A stretch of DNA of 26,185 nt from Kipferlia bialata (lineage: Eukaryota > Fornicata), in the NCBI GenBank assembly GCA_003568945.1, contig BDIP01000194.1, positions 1 through 26,185 on the forward strand, in the 5' to 3' direction. The notes under the pieces are model-generated. The model had not been told where the DNA came from. It worked only from the letters and a program-made list of their open reading frames with translations, and ran no database searches. Below, piece by piece: positions 17,467 through 26,185 of the stretch. Made by a program: the position numbers and the translations under genes. The first letter of the stretch is position 1, and every line of letters starts with the position of its first letter.

Positions 17467-20150
17467 GGTGCTCAGGAGTTCAATCTGGGATCAGAAGTCA
17501 GAGCCAATAAGGTGTTTCCATGTTTACACTTGTAACACTCTACCAAACTCCTGGATATCGGTACTCAGGAGTTCAATCTGGGATGAGGGGTCACTCCCTG
17601 TATTCACCAATAACAGTCACCTCTGTCCCTCTGTTTCTTTCTCTCTCTCACTCACACACCTCCGTCAGTCTCTAATAGTATACTAAATACCGAGATTAAT
17701 CACACTCTGCTACATGCCATATATATATATACTGATATATATATATATATCTCACACTCACCTCCTCCAGACAGGGTAGCTCCCCTGCCTTTAGGCCTTC
17801 AGCTAGGTCTGTGGCCCAAGTATACATTAGTAAATATATGTAAATATATGTATACAAATACCGTGTGTCTCTCTATATCTCACCTCCTCCAGACAGGGTA
17901 GCTCCCCTGCCTTCAGTCCCTCTCTCCATCTCTCTCTCTCTCTATCTCACATACGTATATATATACACTAACCTCCTCCAGACACGGCAGTTGCCCAGTC
18001 TTCAGTCCGTCTGCCAGGTCTGTGGCCCAAGTGTATATTGGTATATATATGTATATCTCTTACACACACATATATATATTCACTAACCTCTGTCAAGCAC
18101 GGCAGTGTCCCTGCCTTCAGTCCCTCCCCCAGGTCTGTGGCCCCACTCGAATTGATGTGGTTGGAGGACATACAGAACTGCAGGTTAGGCCAAATATCAT
18201 AGATAGAGGATGTTGTTGGAGGACATACATAGCTGAAGTATTGGACTTAACATCTACAGCATATATATATATGTATATTTGTATTCTTGCATTGATCTTG
18301 CTGTAGGCCATATACAGCTCTAGGTAAGAGCTACAGACACCAAATCATATACACGCTGGTAGGACATACGCTGGGACATACATAACAGAAGAGCTTCTTC
18401 TGAGAAGAAGAGGTCCTAGAGGATATTAAAAGAGGTAGATACACATGCATTGATGTTGTTGTAGGACATATCTGGAGATGAGGGATCGGTAGATGAATAT
18501 ACACTATACGCACACACTGCTACCAGGTTCAGTGTAGGGGGCCCATCCCTGGGCCTAATTCCTCTCTCTCTCTCTGTATATATGGAATATTCCATATACA
18601 ATACTATATATAGTAATACTAGGCAAAGTAGTCACCTCCTTCAGTGTTATATGTCAACCGGCTTGGATGGTCCCTGTCTCATGGGATCATTCACTATATA
18701 TCAACACTACATATGTGACTATATGAATTCCTTGACAGTTACCTCCTTCAGTGTAGGGTGCCCATCGGCTAAGAACTCTCCTATCGCTTCTGCCCCCCAG
18801 GGGCCTATCCCGTTATCAGAGAGGTCGAGCTAGAGGTCAGAGTATTGGTTATATATGTATAAATATACATAGAGAGAGAGAGTAGAGAGAGAGAGAGAGT
18901 GGAAGTCGAGCTAGAGGTCAGAGTATATACATCAATTACAAACACTCTCAAGTATAGAAATATATATAGAAGTACAGGATACTATTAGTACAATATCGTA
19001 TCGTGTACTCAGTATCTTGTAAATAGTATCTGGAATATATACTAGGGCAGGACATTATATATATATCAGTGTAGGGGTCGACGCGTTCATATAGAATGTA
19101 ATAGAATTCATTAATAATAGAAATTTGGAGTCGTCCCACAGACGAACAGAGAGATATACTGTAGGTATAGGATATGAGACAAGTAGTGGCCACCTTCGAA
19201 TAATTATATGCTAATATAGATACAATATATACTTTGTTTGTATATATATAGTTACAATGAAACATCTATATATGTCTACTTTCTCCAGCGTCGATGGGAT
19301 GTGGCCGAGTTGTCTGGCAATATGTATACTACAATACAATATGTATATATCTGCAAATCTATACTATTTTCATCTATACAACTCACCTTCTCTAGTGATG
19401 TGAGGTGGGTGAGTTGACTGGCGAGAGAACGTGTCCCTGCATCACCCATGTGCACATGGTTCAGGGAGAGCTGGGGTGAGATCTCTACCATACTCTCAAA
19501 CAGTATATGTATACATACATACATAAACATATATATATATATATATATATATATCCCTGCATCACCCATGTGGACATGGTTCAGAGACAGCTGGGTATCA
19601 GAATCTATATGGAGACACATGTGTATGTAACATAGGTCAGGGAGAGCTGGGTATTAGTACCATACTCCTACATACATTCATGGTCCATTTAGCATATAAT
19701 TACATATCATAACAATAGGACCCTGCATCAACCATGTCCACATGGGTCAGAGACAGCTGGGTATCAGTATCTATTTGTATATAGTATAGCATAGTATATA
19801 GTGCAGTATAATATACGTGCCCCTGCATCACCCATGTCCACATGGCCCATTATAGATATATAGTATCCTAGTCCAACATGTATTCATGGCCCATTCAAGA
19901 TATCGTCATACATCATCAGAACAGTCTCCTGCATCACCCATTTCGGCTAATCTAAATATATATACTTATATATATATACTTATATATATATATATATACT
20001 TACTTATATATATATATATATACTTACTTATATATATATACTTATATATATATACTTATATATATACAAAGATGATTATTATTACATATACTATTGCTTA
20101 GTTTGATCGGTAGTATCTCAGACAGCTTGATTATATATATATATATATAC

Positions 20151-20187
<37 letters not shown>

Positions 20188-23100
20188 CTCAGTCAGCTGG
20201 GGAATATGACGGAATGCCCAAGATATGGCAGTGGTCCCACTATCCCCTAGCTTACTGTACTGGATCTCTAACTGATATGAGAGGGAGGGGGGGAGGGGGG
20301 TAGGGGAGGGGGAGCGGGTGCTGGTAAGTGTACTGGATCTCTAGCTGTAGATGTCAGGGAGAGGCTTACACCATGCTATAACTAATAACTAAACAGATAT
20401 GAGGGGGACTCCATTTCATCATCCTTCTGACTCCCAGTATAAATACAGGAATAGAGAAAGCGTTTTGTGGAATATTTATCTATATATCTTGCCGTACACT
20501 GCTTAGGTCGTTACACAATATATACATATATATATGCATGTATATATTCTACATACATACACTTGTTCGGCAAGGCTGACTGTGCTCAGTGATTCAGAGA
20601 GCACTCCAAGTCCATATATATATATATATATATACCAATATATATACTACAATCTGTACCTTTGTGAGATAGGACAGACTGGCCGTGCTCAGTGCCTCAG
20701 AGAGCGTGTCACCGCACAAATATACATACATATACTATATATATATTCCTTTGTAAGGTGTGCAAGGCTGGCCGTAGAGAGTATATATATACACATACAC
20801 ACATACTATATATATACAGCATACCCTTGTTAGGTTATCAACGCTGACAGTATATATATAAATATATATATACATACACATTTACTATATATATACAGCA
20901 TACCCTTGTGAGATGGCCAAGACTTGTCGTATATACACACAAATATATATATATATATAATATATGCGAATATATATATATATAGATCAATACATATAGT
21001 ATATAGATACCTTCGTAAGGTAATCAAGGCTGGCTGTGCTCAGTGCCTCGGAGAGCAACTCGACCCCATCGAGGCTCTTGAAATTACCCGACAGAGTGAT
21101 CTAGTGTCAGTAGAAGCAGCGTTTTCCCTTAATTACAGTCACATATACCAATATATACCAGGGATCAGACTCCTTAAAGCGTGTGGTCAAACCATACTCC
21201 CAGAAAGAGTAGAATGTACAGTATATTTGTACAAACCATCCATACCGATACCATTATCAAACATACTGTAATGTCAATACTCATACCGACTGTAGGTCTG
21301 GCAGTATGTGCAGTCCCTGGGCCAATACACTGACGTCTGGCTCGGCACCTGACCCGTGGTAGTAGAGCTAGAAGTTAGGTATATATATATATATACATAC
21401 ATGTACATATATATACATGAATACATGAATACATTAATATATGATGTATTAACATATGACCCATGGAAGAGGTATATAGAGCTGGTGGTCATGCAAATAT
21501 TGTCTAGTACTAACGTAGTAAGAAACAAACAGTCCAAAGGCCCGTGGTAGTAGAGCTAGAGGTCAGATGGCATACATATGTATATTATCAATAGGTCAAT
21601 ACGTCATGCTGCATTGAATATGTCAGTATACTAGCATAGTGACTTACCCTCATGCCACCGTTCCCTGCGCACTGTCTGAGTGCCTTCACCATCTTGGGGG
21701 CTTCAGATGCACTATCCAAGGCATCAATGGCAGCTAGTTGCTGCTTCTTCAGCTGAGGGCAGAGGTACGAGCATACAGAGTATCTCTGAATATATAATAT
21801 ATATATATATATATAGGATATTACTATATATACATACCCCTGCCCAATCTGTCTCCAAGAGACTGTCTAGAAGTGTCTGTCTCTGAACCATACAGCTAGT
21901 GCCCAGAATCTCTTTCACACCCGCATACAGGGAAGTGGATATAGCGTGCTCATCCAGAAACAGCTGCAGGGTGAGAAATAATAGAATGACAAGATACATA
22001 TATATATGTACAGAGATGTATATATGCTGGCTAGAGATATCCCGTACATGTTAGTGTTGACTGTTCTATAAACTACTATATACACTACAATAGTATACTA
22101 TATATTGATTATAATATACTATATGTTGAATAAGTACTCTACAAACAATACAAACTCAATACCCTATGTAGAGTATTTATACTCATTCCTATACTGTAGT
22201 GATTGGAGTGGGAGTTTGGACAATATACTGCATTCAGATACAGGGGACATGTATGCGTGATGACTATACACTACATCCATTCATACTATATAGTATTTTC
22301 TATTGACTATATACTATATACTATATTCTATTTAATATATATACAATGGGACACATACCGTGGTCAGAGCAGGTTGGAGTGGGAGCATCCGTACGAGGGA
22401 CACAACGCCGGCGTCTCTCAAACATCTAGGCGCAAACACCTAAGAGTCAGGAAGAATAGTCGTGCCAAGATGAGTCTGCAAACAGTATCAGTATCAGTAT
22501 ATTTACCATCATGAAGAATAGTCAAACAGGAAGAGGACTGAGTGTAGTACCTTCTTCGGCTAGGGACTACATAGTGGTGTATATAGATATATAGCGACCT
22601 AAAGGCTATACTCACTTTCTTCAGCTTGGGTAGGCTAGTATCAGTATCAGTATCATTACCATGCTATTAAATAGTGTATAGCAAGTAGTAGTGTGGATCT
22701 ACCTTCTTCAGCTTTGGAAGGCCAGTGCTACAGAGTGCCTCGGCCAGTGAGTCAATGCCGGTGGATGACACAGAGACGTCACGTAGATCAATCTGAGAGA
22801 GTTAGGTGGGTTAGATGAGTGATAATTGGGGTCTATGAACCCGCATTGCAGTGCATGGAGAGGTACCAAAGGGAAAAATTCGTAAAGTGAACACGACTCG
22901 GCTGGAGAATTATACCTGACAGAGGTCTATAGTGGAGATAGAGAGGGAGAGAGAGATACCTGTTGGAGGTTGGGAATTCATTGTTTGATTGATTAAGAGT
23001 AAGTGAATAGCAAACTCATAGATGATATATATATACCTGTTGGAGGTTGGGGAACGTTAAAGGTCTATAGTGGAGATAGAGAGAGATAAATAACATACCT

Positions 23101-24841
23101 GTACGAGGTTGGGAAACAGGTGCAGACCGCGACTTAGCTCCTGTACCCCTGTGTCTCCAATGTTGGCAGTGGGGTACCCGCAGTAGAGCTGAAGGGTCAA
23201 CGAAAGAGACACAAAGAAATATAGAGACAATAAGGAAAGATGACAGAGCACACGGAGAAGGAACTGAGGAAGTGGTTGCCTCTTGACCAGTTCAGAGAGT
23301 GGTACATAGAGAGACCCTTGGTGCCTGTCTTTTATTATATAGGACTAGCATACAGTTAAAGCATGTAACAGTCTTTCCCGACGTGTTCGACACTTATTAC
23401 TGTACCAGCCATATATAGTAATCTATATACATATACTATATTGAACACTATTATTCATGTATATATATATACCTGTGGGTATATGTGCATACATGCCCGT
23501 ATTCCTTTTCCTGTCCGGCACCTCTTATAGTGCGAGAATACATAGTTACATATTTTTACTACATTTAGTCAATTATATACATATATATTAATACAAAAAA
23601 ATATATTACATTCCTGTGTTCCCCCTTCTGTCCGGCACTTCCTATATATGTATATTTATGAGCATATACAATCTCAATTACTATCTGTTATAGTAATATA
23701 TATATATGCATATACCTCTGTTCCCCCTTCTGTCCGGCACAACTTGTATATCTCAACGACTCCTCCATCGGTGCAGGTGTCATAGAAGGCCTCGAAGGCC
23801 TCACACGTGTGGTTATATTGCTAGGGTGAATGCCAACTATATATATAGTATATTAGTATTGTATAGTTAGTATAACATGAATATACTAGAAGGCCTGAAA
23901 GGACTGACACTCCCGGCAGTGCTGCTGGGGTGAATGCCTAGTATAACTGTAGCATAATATATGGTTAAGTGGGAGAGAACATAGCGAGAGGTATATAGTA
24001 AAAGGGAGAGACCATAGAGCGTGCATAGAGCAAAAGAAAACCAATACAACTATCACTATTTCAATTGTAAGACCATATGTTGGATACAACTAGATTGACT
24101 ACTTTCATATGGATCATAAGCCGTATAATACCTCTTCCCAGTCCGTCTCCAGAGGACTAGTAATAAATAGCACAGTGTATATATACTATACTCCATATGG
24201 TATATACTTTGTAGGTATATACTTTATAGATATATACAATGTAATACCCCTACCTGAACCCAGTCTGTCTATATATACATATTATTATTATATATATATA
24301 CATATATACATATACATACATATATATATATATGTATATATACATGTGTCATTATATATACTAGCATACCTCCACCCAGTCTGTCTCCAGAAGAGTATCC
24401 AGCATGGACTACATATGTACTATACATGTCCTATATATATGTATATCCTATACATCTACATATATATACTATAACATACCTCCACCCAGTCTGTCTCTAG
24501 CAGCCTATCCAGCAGGGCCTACATATGTACTATATATGTCCTATATATATATATCCTATATATATATATATACTATAATATACCTCTTCCCAGTCTGTCT
24601 GCAGAAGAGTGTCCAGCATGGCCTGCCTCTCTACACTGTTTGACACTGTTAGTACACCCTTGATACCAGTATAGAGATCAGGTGACACTTGACACTGGTC
24701 CAGATCTATCTGGTATTAGTGTATACATATACATGTGTATATATATACATTTAGGTATATACTGATCATACATATGTATACAAAGCAGAGCTCACTTGAC
24801 ACTGGTCCAGGGTGATCTGGTATTAGTATATGTATACATAT

Positions 24842-24875
<34 letters not shown>

Positions 24876-25503
24876 TGATCACATATATAACCATAACACT
24901 GCATATGTATATATGTGAACACATGTATAGATATCGTGTATATACGTGTACGTGTGAATATATATATGTATACATCGTACCTAGGAGAGAGATGGTAGGG
25001 ATGGCAGTGCTCAACGTACTATATACTGTACATAGGTGTATATATATGCCTATATTGTATACATATTGTATACATATATCGTACCTCAGTGAGAGATGGT
25101 AGGGATGGCAGTGCTCGGGCGAGTGCTACAGCCCCTTGTTCCCCAATGGGAGTGCGGGTCAGGAGGATCTAGAGTGAGGTATATATATATACACACACAC
25201 ATATATATATATTTATTTACACTGCGTACTATTCATATATATATATGTGTGTAAATATACTGATATTCCCTATGGCAGTGCAGATCAGAAGGGTCAAGAG
25301 TGAGATATATATATGGATAAGTACCTGTATCTGAGAAAGCTCAGTATCCAGATACAGTATATAGTATTCCACAACTGATCATATATGTATAGTGTGTGTG
25401 TGTATGCACACACCTCCCTCAGCTCCATGTGTCCCCCTTCGGCCAGTGTTTCAGCAACAGCCTTCATCCCAGTAGCTGTGAAAGTGTCCGTCCGTAGGTC
25501 CAG
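13114..25503 (-). CDS. Giant leucine-rich-repeat gene, ribonuclease-inhibitor/NLR type, 5' partial, about 763 aa in the window
   Basis: Exons (minus): 25503-25414, 25168-25085, 24709-24584, 23820-23716, 23188-23099, 22792-22703, 22439-22359, 21963-21838, 21752-21648, 21367-21287, 21100-21011, 20271-20188, 19470-19387, 18829-18743, 18177-18088, 17415-17332, 16923-16873, 16549-16475, 16289-16182, 15688-15611, 15125-15033, 14493-14413, 14019-13900, then less sure 13364-13302 and 13239-13114 (TAA). All junctions are phase 0. Fifteen exons are single LRRs of 26-31 residues, for example LDLSDNGIGPWGAEAIGEFL and LTLDTLIDDEGALALARVLP. The rest are two special unit types of 40-42 and 35-36 residues. 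No signal peptide, membrane span or NTPase domain is visible. Such LRRs form a curved protein-binding scaffold; the partner is unknown. The 3' end is uncertain: another frame of the last exon would end at about 13193 (VWKVFCKFE). No start codon seen, so the gene probably continues beyond the window. Confidence 0.8.
13247..13275. repeat. (GA)n run in the last intron of the LRR gene
   Basis: A clean GA run. On the minus strand it is the (TC)n pyrimidine tract that precedes the acceptor at 13240, so it may help define that splice site. Confidence 0.9.
13545..13815 (-). repeat. Echoes of the end of the 40-aa exon (14019-13900)
   Basis: Minus-strand GAGGACTACTTCCCAGAG plus a GTAACT donor at about 13789-13815, and GAGCACTACTTCCCCTAG plus GTATCC at about 13546-13572. 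Both lie downstream of the intact exon and keep its 5' splice site. Confidence 0.85.
14203..14229. other. Perfect inverted repeat, 13-bp arms
   Basis: GTAGAAGCGTACG-T-CGTACGCTTCTAC, within a wider TACG-rich patch (14188-14222). It is a strong hairpin inside the intron between exons 14493-14413 and 14019-13900, and unusual for its CpG content in a TA-rich intron. Confidence 0.8.
14555..14715 (-). repeat. Two start echoes of the LRR exon 14493-14413
   Basis: On the minus strand CAG|CTCACCCTATCCGGCACTC, then ATTGATGACGAGGG (about 14562-14608), and CAG|CTCACCCTACCTTACGCTC (about 14680-14712), both repeat the exon opening TTGACCCTCGACACTC. They lie on the 5' side of the exon. Confidence 0.85.
15155..15395 (-). 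repeat. Three start echoes of the LRR exon 15125-15033
   Basis: At about 15165-15213, 15248-15294 and 15358-15392 the exon opening (SITESDGITSDGA) recurs in progressively decayed form (for example SITESYRVTSAGA). One end echo with a GTACGT donor lies on the other side at about 14949-14998 (LAQGLAEASLEELRY). Confidence 0.85.
15765..15918 (-). repeat. Two start echoes of the LRR exon 15688-15611
   Basis: TTAG|CTATCCCTGCAGTCCCTG, then ACTGATGCTGACATGGAGC (about 15772-15808), and TTAG|CTATCCCTGGAGTCCCTG (about 15892-15914). Confidence 0.85.
16335..16620 (-). repeat. Echoes flanking the exon 16549-16475
   Basis: An end echo (CTACTTGAGACAGAGGAG, then GAGGAG and a GTTGGT donor) at about 16337-16378 and a start echo (CAGGAGATAGCCAATGCCAC) at about 16590-16615. 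A further end-type remnant of the partner exon 16923-16873 lies at about 16760-16795. Confidence 0.8.
17205..17590 (-). repeat. Echoes flanking the LRR exon 17415-17332
   Basis: Start echoes CAG|ATTGAACTCCTGAGCACCG (about 17463-17492) and CAG|ATTGAACTCCTGAGTACCG (about 17552-17583) upstream; an end echo ACCCACCCTGCCTGCACTGA at about 17212-17246 downstream. Confidence 0.88.
17757..18029 (-). repeat. Three end echoes of the LRR exon 18177-18088
   Basis: About 40-65 nt of exon end with a donor at about 17757-17816, 17880-17920 and 17970-18029, reading for example ATDLAEGLKAGELPCLEE and then GTGAGT. They agree better with each other (LPCLEE) than with the intact exon (LPCLTE), so the array has its own history. 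Confidence 0.88.
18205..18475 (-). repeat. Four start echoes of the LRR exon 18177-18088
   Basis: The opening CAG|TTCTGTATGTCCTCCAACC recurs as ATGTATGTCCTCCAACAACA (about 18207-18232), a diverged copy at about 18297-18318, another at about 18352-18378, and ATGTCCTACAACAACATCAA (about 18448-18474). Confidence 0.85.
18520..18650 (-). repeat. End echoes of the LRR exon 18829-18743
   Basis: ACACTGAAGGAG plus a GTGACT donor near 18631-18648, and GATGGGCCCCCTACACTGAA near 18524-18552. One short start echo (CTAG|CTCGACTTCC) lies on the other side near 18902-18925. Confidence 0.8.
19550..19955 (-). repeat. Five start echoes of the LRR exon 19470-19387
   Basis: The opening CAG|CTCTCCCTGAACCATGTGC is repeated at about 19554-19592, 19634-19652, 19720-19764, 19818-19850 and 19926-19950, increasingly truncated and diverged with distance from the exon. 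GGGTGATGCAGGG is the most persistent core. One end echo (CTGGAGAAAGTAG) lies downstream near 19280-19305. Confidence 0.88.
20559..20931 (-). repeat. Five end echoes of the LRR exon 21100-21011
   Basis: At about 20901-20930, 20824-20850, 20749-20776, 20657-20715 and 20559-20610. The longest reads TLSEALSTASLSYLTK followed by a GTACAG donor. With the intact exon this makes six copies in 540 bp, spaced about 75-110 bp by TA tracts. Confidence 0.88.
22540..22640 (-). repeat. Two end echoes of the LRR exon 22792-22703
   Basis: CCCAAGCTGAAGAAAGTGAGT near 22613-22635 and CTAGCCGAAGAAG plus a GTACTA donor near 22549-22568. A single GAATAGTCGTGCC string at 22454-22466 in the same intron resembles the GTGCAC element of the 9.6-12.1 kb region. 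Confidence 0.75.
22955..23055 (-). repeat. Two end echoes of the LRR exon 23188-23099
   Basis: CCCAACCTCCAACAG followed by GTATAT (about 23036-23054) and by GTATCT (about 22960-22977), against CCCAACCTCGTACAG|GTATGT in the exon. Confidence 0.88.
23500..23650 (-). repeat. Decayed end echoes of the 35-aa exon 23820-23716
   Basis: TGCCGGACAGAAGGGGGAAC near 23613-23640 and TGCCGGACAGGAAAAGGAAT near 23495-23520. Their GT donors are lost, so they look like older copies. A start echo (CAGCACTGCCGGGAGTGTCA) lies on the other side near 23890-23930. Confidence 0.8.
24127..24520 (-). repeat. Four end echoes of the 42-aa exon, two with both splice sites
   Basis: Copies of the end LLxTDWxE plus donor at about 24128-24160, 24249-24272, 24370-24408 and 24480-24518. 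The last two are each exactly 39 nt between a CATATGTAG acceptor and a GTATG donor, read in phase 0 as SMLDTLLETDWVE and ALLDRLLETDWVE, and so are formally complete cassette exons. Confidence 0.85.
24980..25300 (-). repeat. Echoes on both sides of the LRR exon 25168-25085
   Basis: An end echo (GCACTGCCATCCCTACCATC plus a GTACGA donor) at about 24978-25016 and a start echo (TTGACCCTTCTGATCTGCAC) at about 25265-25298. Confidence 0.85.
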
Positions 25504-25509
25504 CTGTTG

Positions 25510-25755
25510 AATTAGAGAGAGAGAGAGGGGAGAGAGAGAGAGAGAGAGAAATAGAGAGCTGTGATTGTGTTTTTGCGTAAGTCCAGCTTGTGAATTAGAG
25601 AAAGAGACAGAGAGAGGGGGGGAGAGAGAGAGAGAGAGGAGAAAGAGAGAGAGAGAGCTGTGATAGTGTTCATGCGTAGGTCCAGCTGGTGCATTAGACT
25701 CTAATACTTAGAGAGGGAGAGAGACAGTAAGAGAAAGTCCAGGTGGTGTATAGGA
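25510..25755 (-). repeat. Start echoes of the first visible LRR exon (25503-25414)
   Basis: CAAG|CTGGACTTACGCAAAAAC (about 25556-25590), CCAG|CTGGACCTACGCATGAAC (about 25657-25690) and a weak copy near 25737-25748. Each is led by a (TC)n tract, so the acceptor with its pyrimidine tract was copied together with the exon opening. Confidence 0.88.
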
Positions 25756-26130
25756 GTACTGATTTGGTCCAGATGATCAGTGATCAGGGGGAGAGAGAGA
25801 GGGAGATACACACATAAGCTCCAAGAGACAGTGTTGAGGGGGAGGGGGAGATCATGCGTTAAGATTGTATTGGGTGAGTGGTTCTAGGTTGAAATTGGCT
25901 GGATGTTTCTAGACTAGATTGATATAGCGAGAGAGAGAGCGAGGGAGAGACAGTGGTTAAGATGGACCCAAGTCCTGAAGGGGGGGGGGGTCACTCATAT
26001 ACATAAAGAAATGTAGGTGGCCCAGGACTATACAAAGGAAGACAGAGAGATACGAGGGCAGCGGAGGGAAAAGAATTCTATGGTTCTGCCAGAGATGCAG
26101 ATAGATACACTGATATGATAGCCAAACCTT

Positions 26131-26134
<4 letters not shown>
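25756..26134. other. GA-rich stretch with no gene seen
   Basis: About 380 bp of mixed and GA-rich sequence including a G run at 25981-25990. The minus strand has an acceptor-like TTCAG at 25976, but no open frame that resembles an LRR unit follows. The 5' exons of the LRR gene are more likely beyond the window. Confidence 0.4.

Positions 26135-26185
<51 letters not shown>
26135..26185. repeat. (GA)n microsatellite at the right edge
   Basis: About 25 uninterrupted GA units run to the last base, so the window ends inside a simple repeat. Confidence 0.95.

Noticed and set aside
25327-25361. Short stretch YLDTELSQIQ with a GTACTT donor as an extra LRR exon
   Set aside because: No matching acceptor in phase, and the flanking LRR exons join well without it; probably a decayed echo or a microexon I cannot prove.
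14000-25503. Several separate LRR genes in tandem
   Set aside because: No start or stop codon separates the exons, all junctions are phase 0 and the module order continues throughout; one gene is simpler, though a split cannot be excluded without RNA data.
1-26185. Reverse transcriptase, integrase, capsid, transposase or LTR remnants
   Set aside because: No such motifs or long terminal repeats were recognised in any frame; the repeats present are microsatellites, minisatellites, short elements and exon echoes.

Overview
The window looks like the nuclear genome of an intron-dense unicellular eukaryote. Exons are short (about 20-370 nt). Every intron I place is GT..AG. Introns are packed with (TA)n, (TC)n/(GA)n and homopolymer tracts, and TAA, TAG and TGA all act as stops. 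There is no bacterial operon structure, and I found no rRNA, tRNA, CRISPR or recognisable transposon or virus protein. An intron-rich free-living protist such as the fornicate flagellate Kipferlia bialata is my best guess; it rests on general recollection and is not proven by the sequence.

Layout. 1-48 is a pure G tract at the window edge. 273-364 may be the last exon of a + strand gene, and 442-621 holds a small - strand ORF. 783-7259 (+) is a gene of at least 21 exons for a roughly 570-residue protein with about four membrane spans and a long polar tail. 7260-9080 is largely non-coding: a 20-bp GC-rich minisatellite, several palindromes and one weak ORF. 9083-13085 is a compact run of four - strand genes: a cysteine-rich protein (9083-9475), a small protein with a decapeptide coiled-coil-like tail (9899-10722), a 259-residue protein with a Q/P-rich tail (11033-12112) and a 177-residue protein (12215-12886). 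Two of them (9899-10722 and 12215-12886) share a homologous exon-intron-exon core. Their introns and spacers carry about 17 copies of a GTGCACGACTTTTCC-like element. 13114-25503 (-) is one very long leucine-rich-repeat gene of ribonuclease-inhibitor/NLR type, open at its 5' end. In it almost every exon is exactly one repeat and the exons follow a higher-order order A-B-C-(42 aa)-(35 aa). 25504-26185 is GA-rich with no gene that I can see.

The most striking feature is not a gene. In both large genes the introns are filled with partial copies ('echoes') of the neighbouring exon ends, each still joined to its splice site. I count more than 80. Copies of an exon's start always lie on its 5' side and copies of its end always lie on its 3' side. 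Local tandem duplication across an exon-intron junction, keeping one intact exon, would produce exactly this. The result is introns built from dead exon edges carrying many decoy splice sites; a few echoes even have both splice sites in phase and could act as cassette exons.
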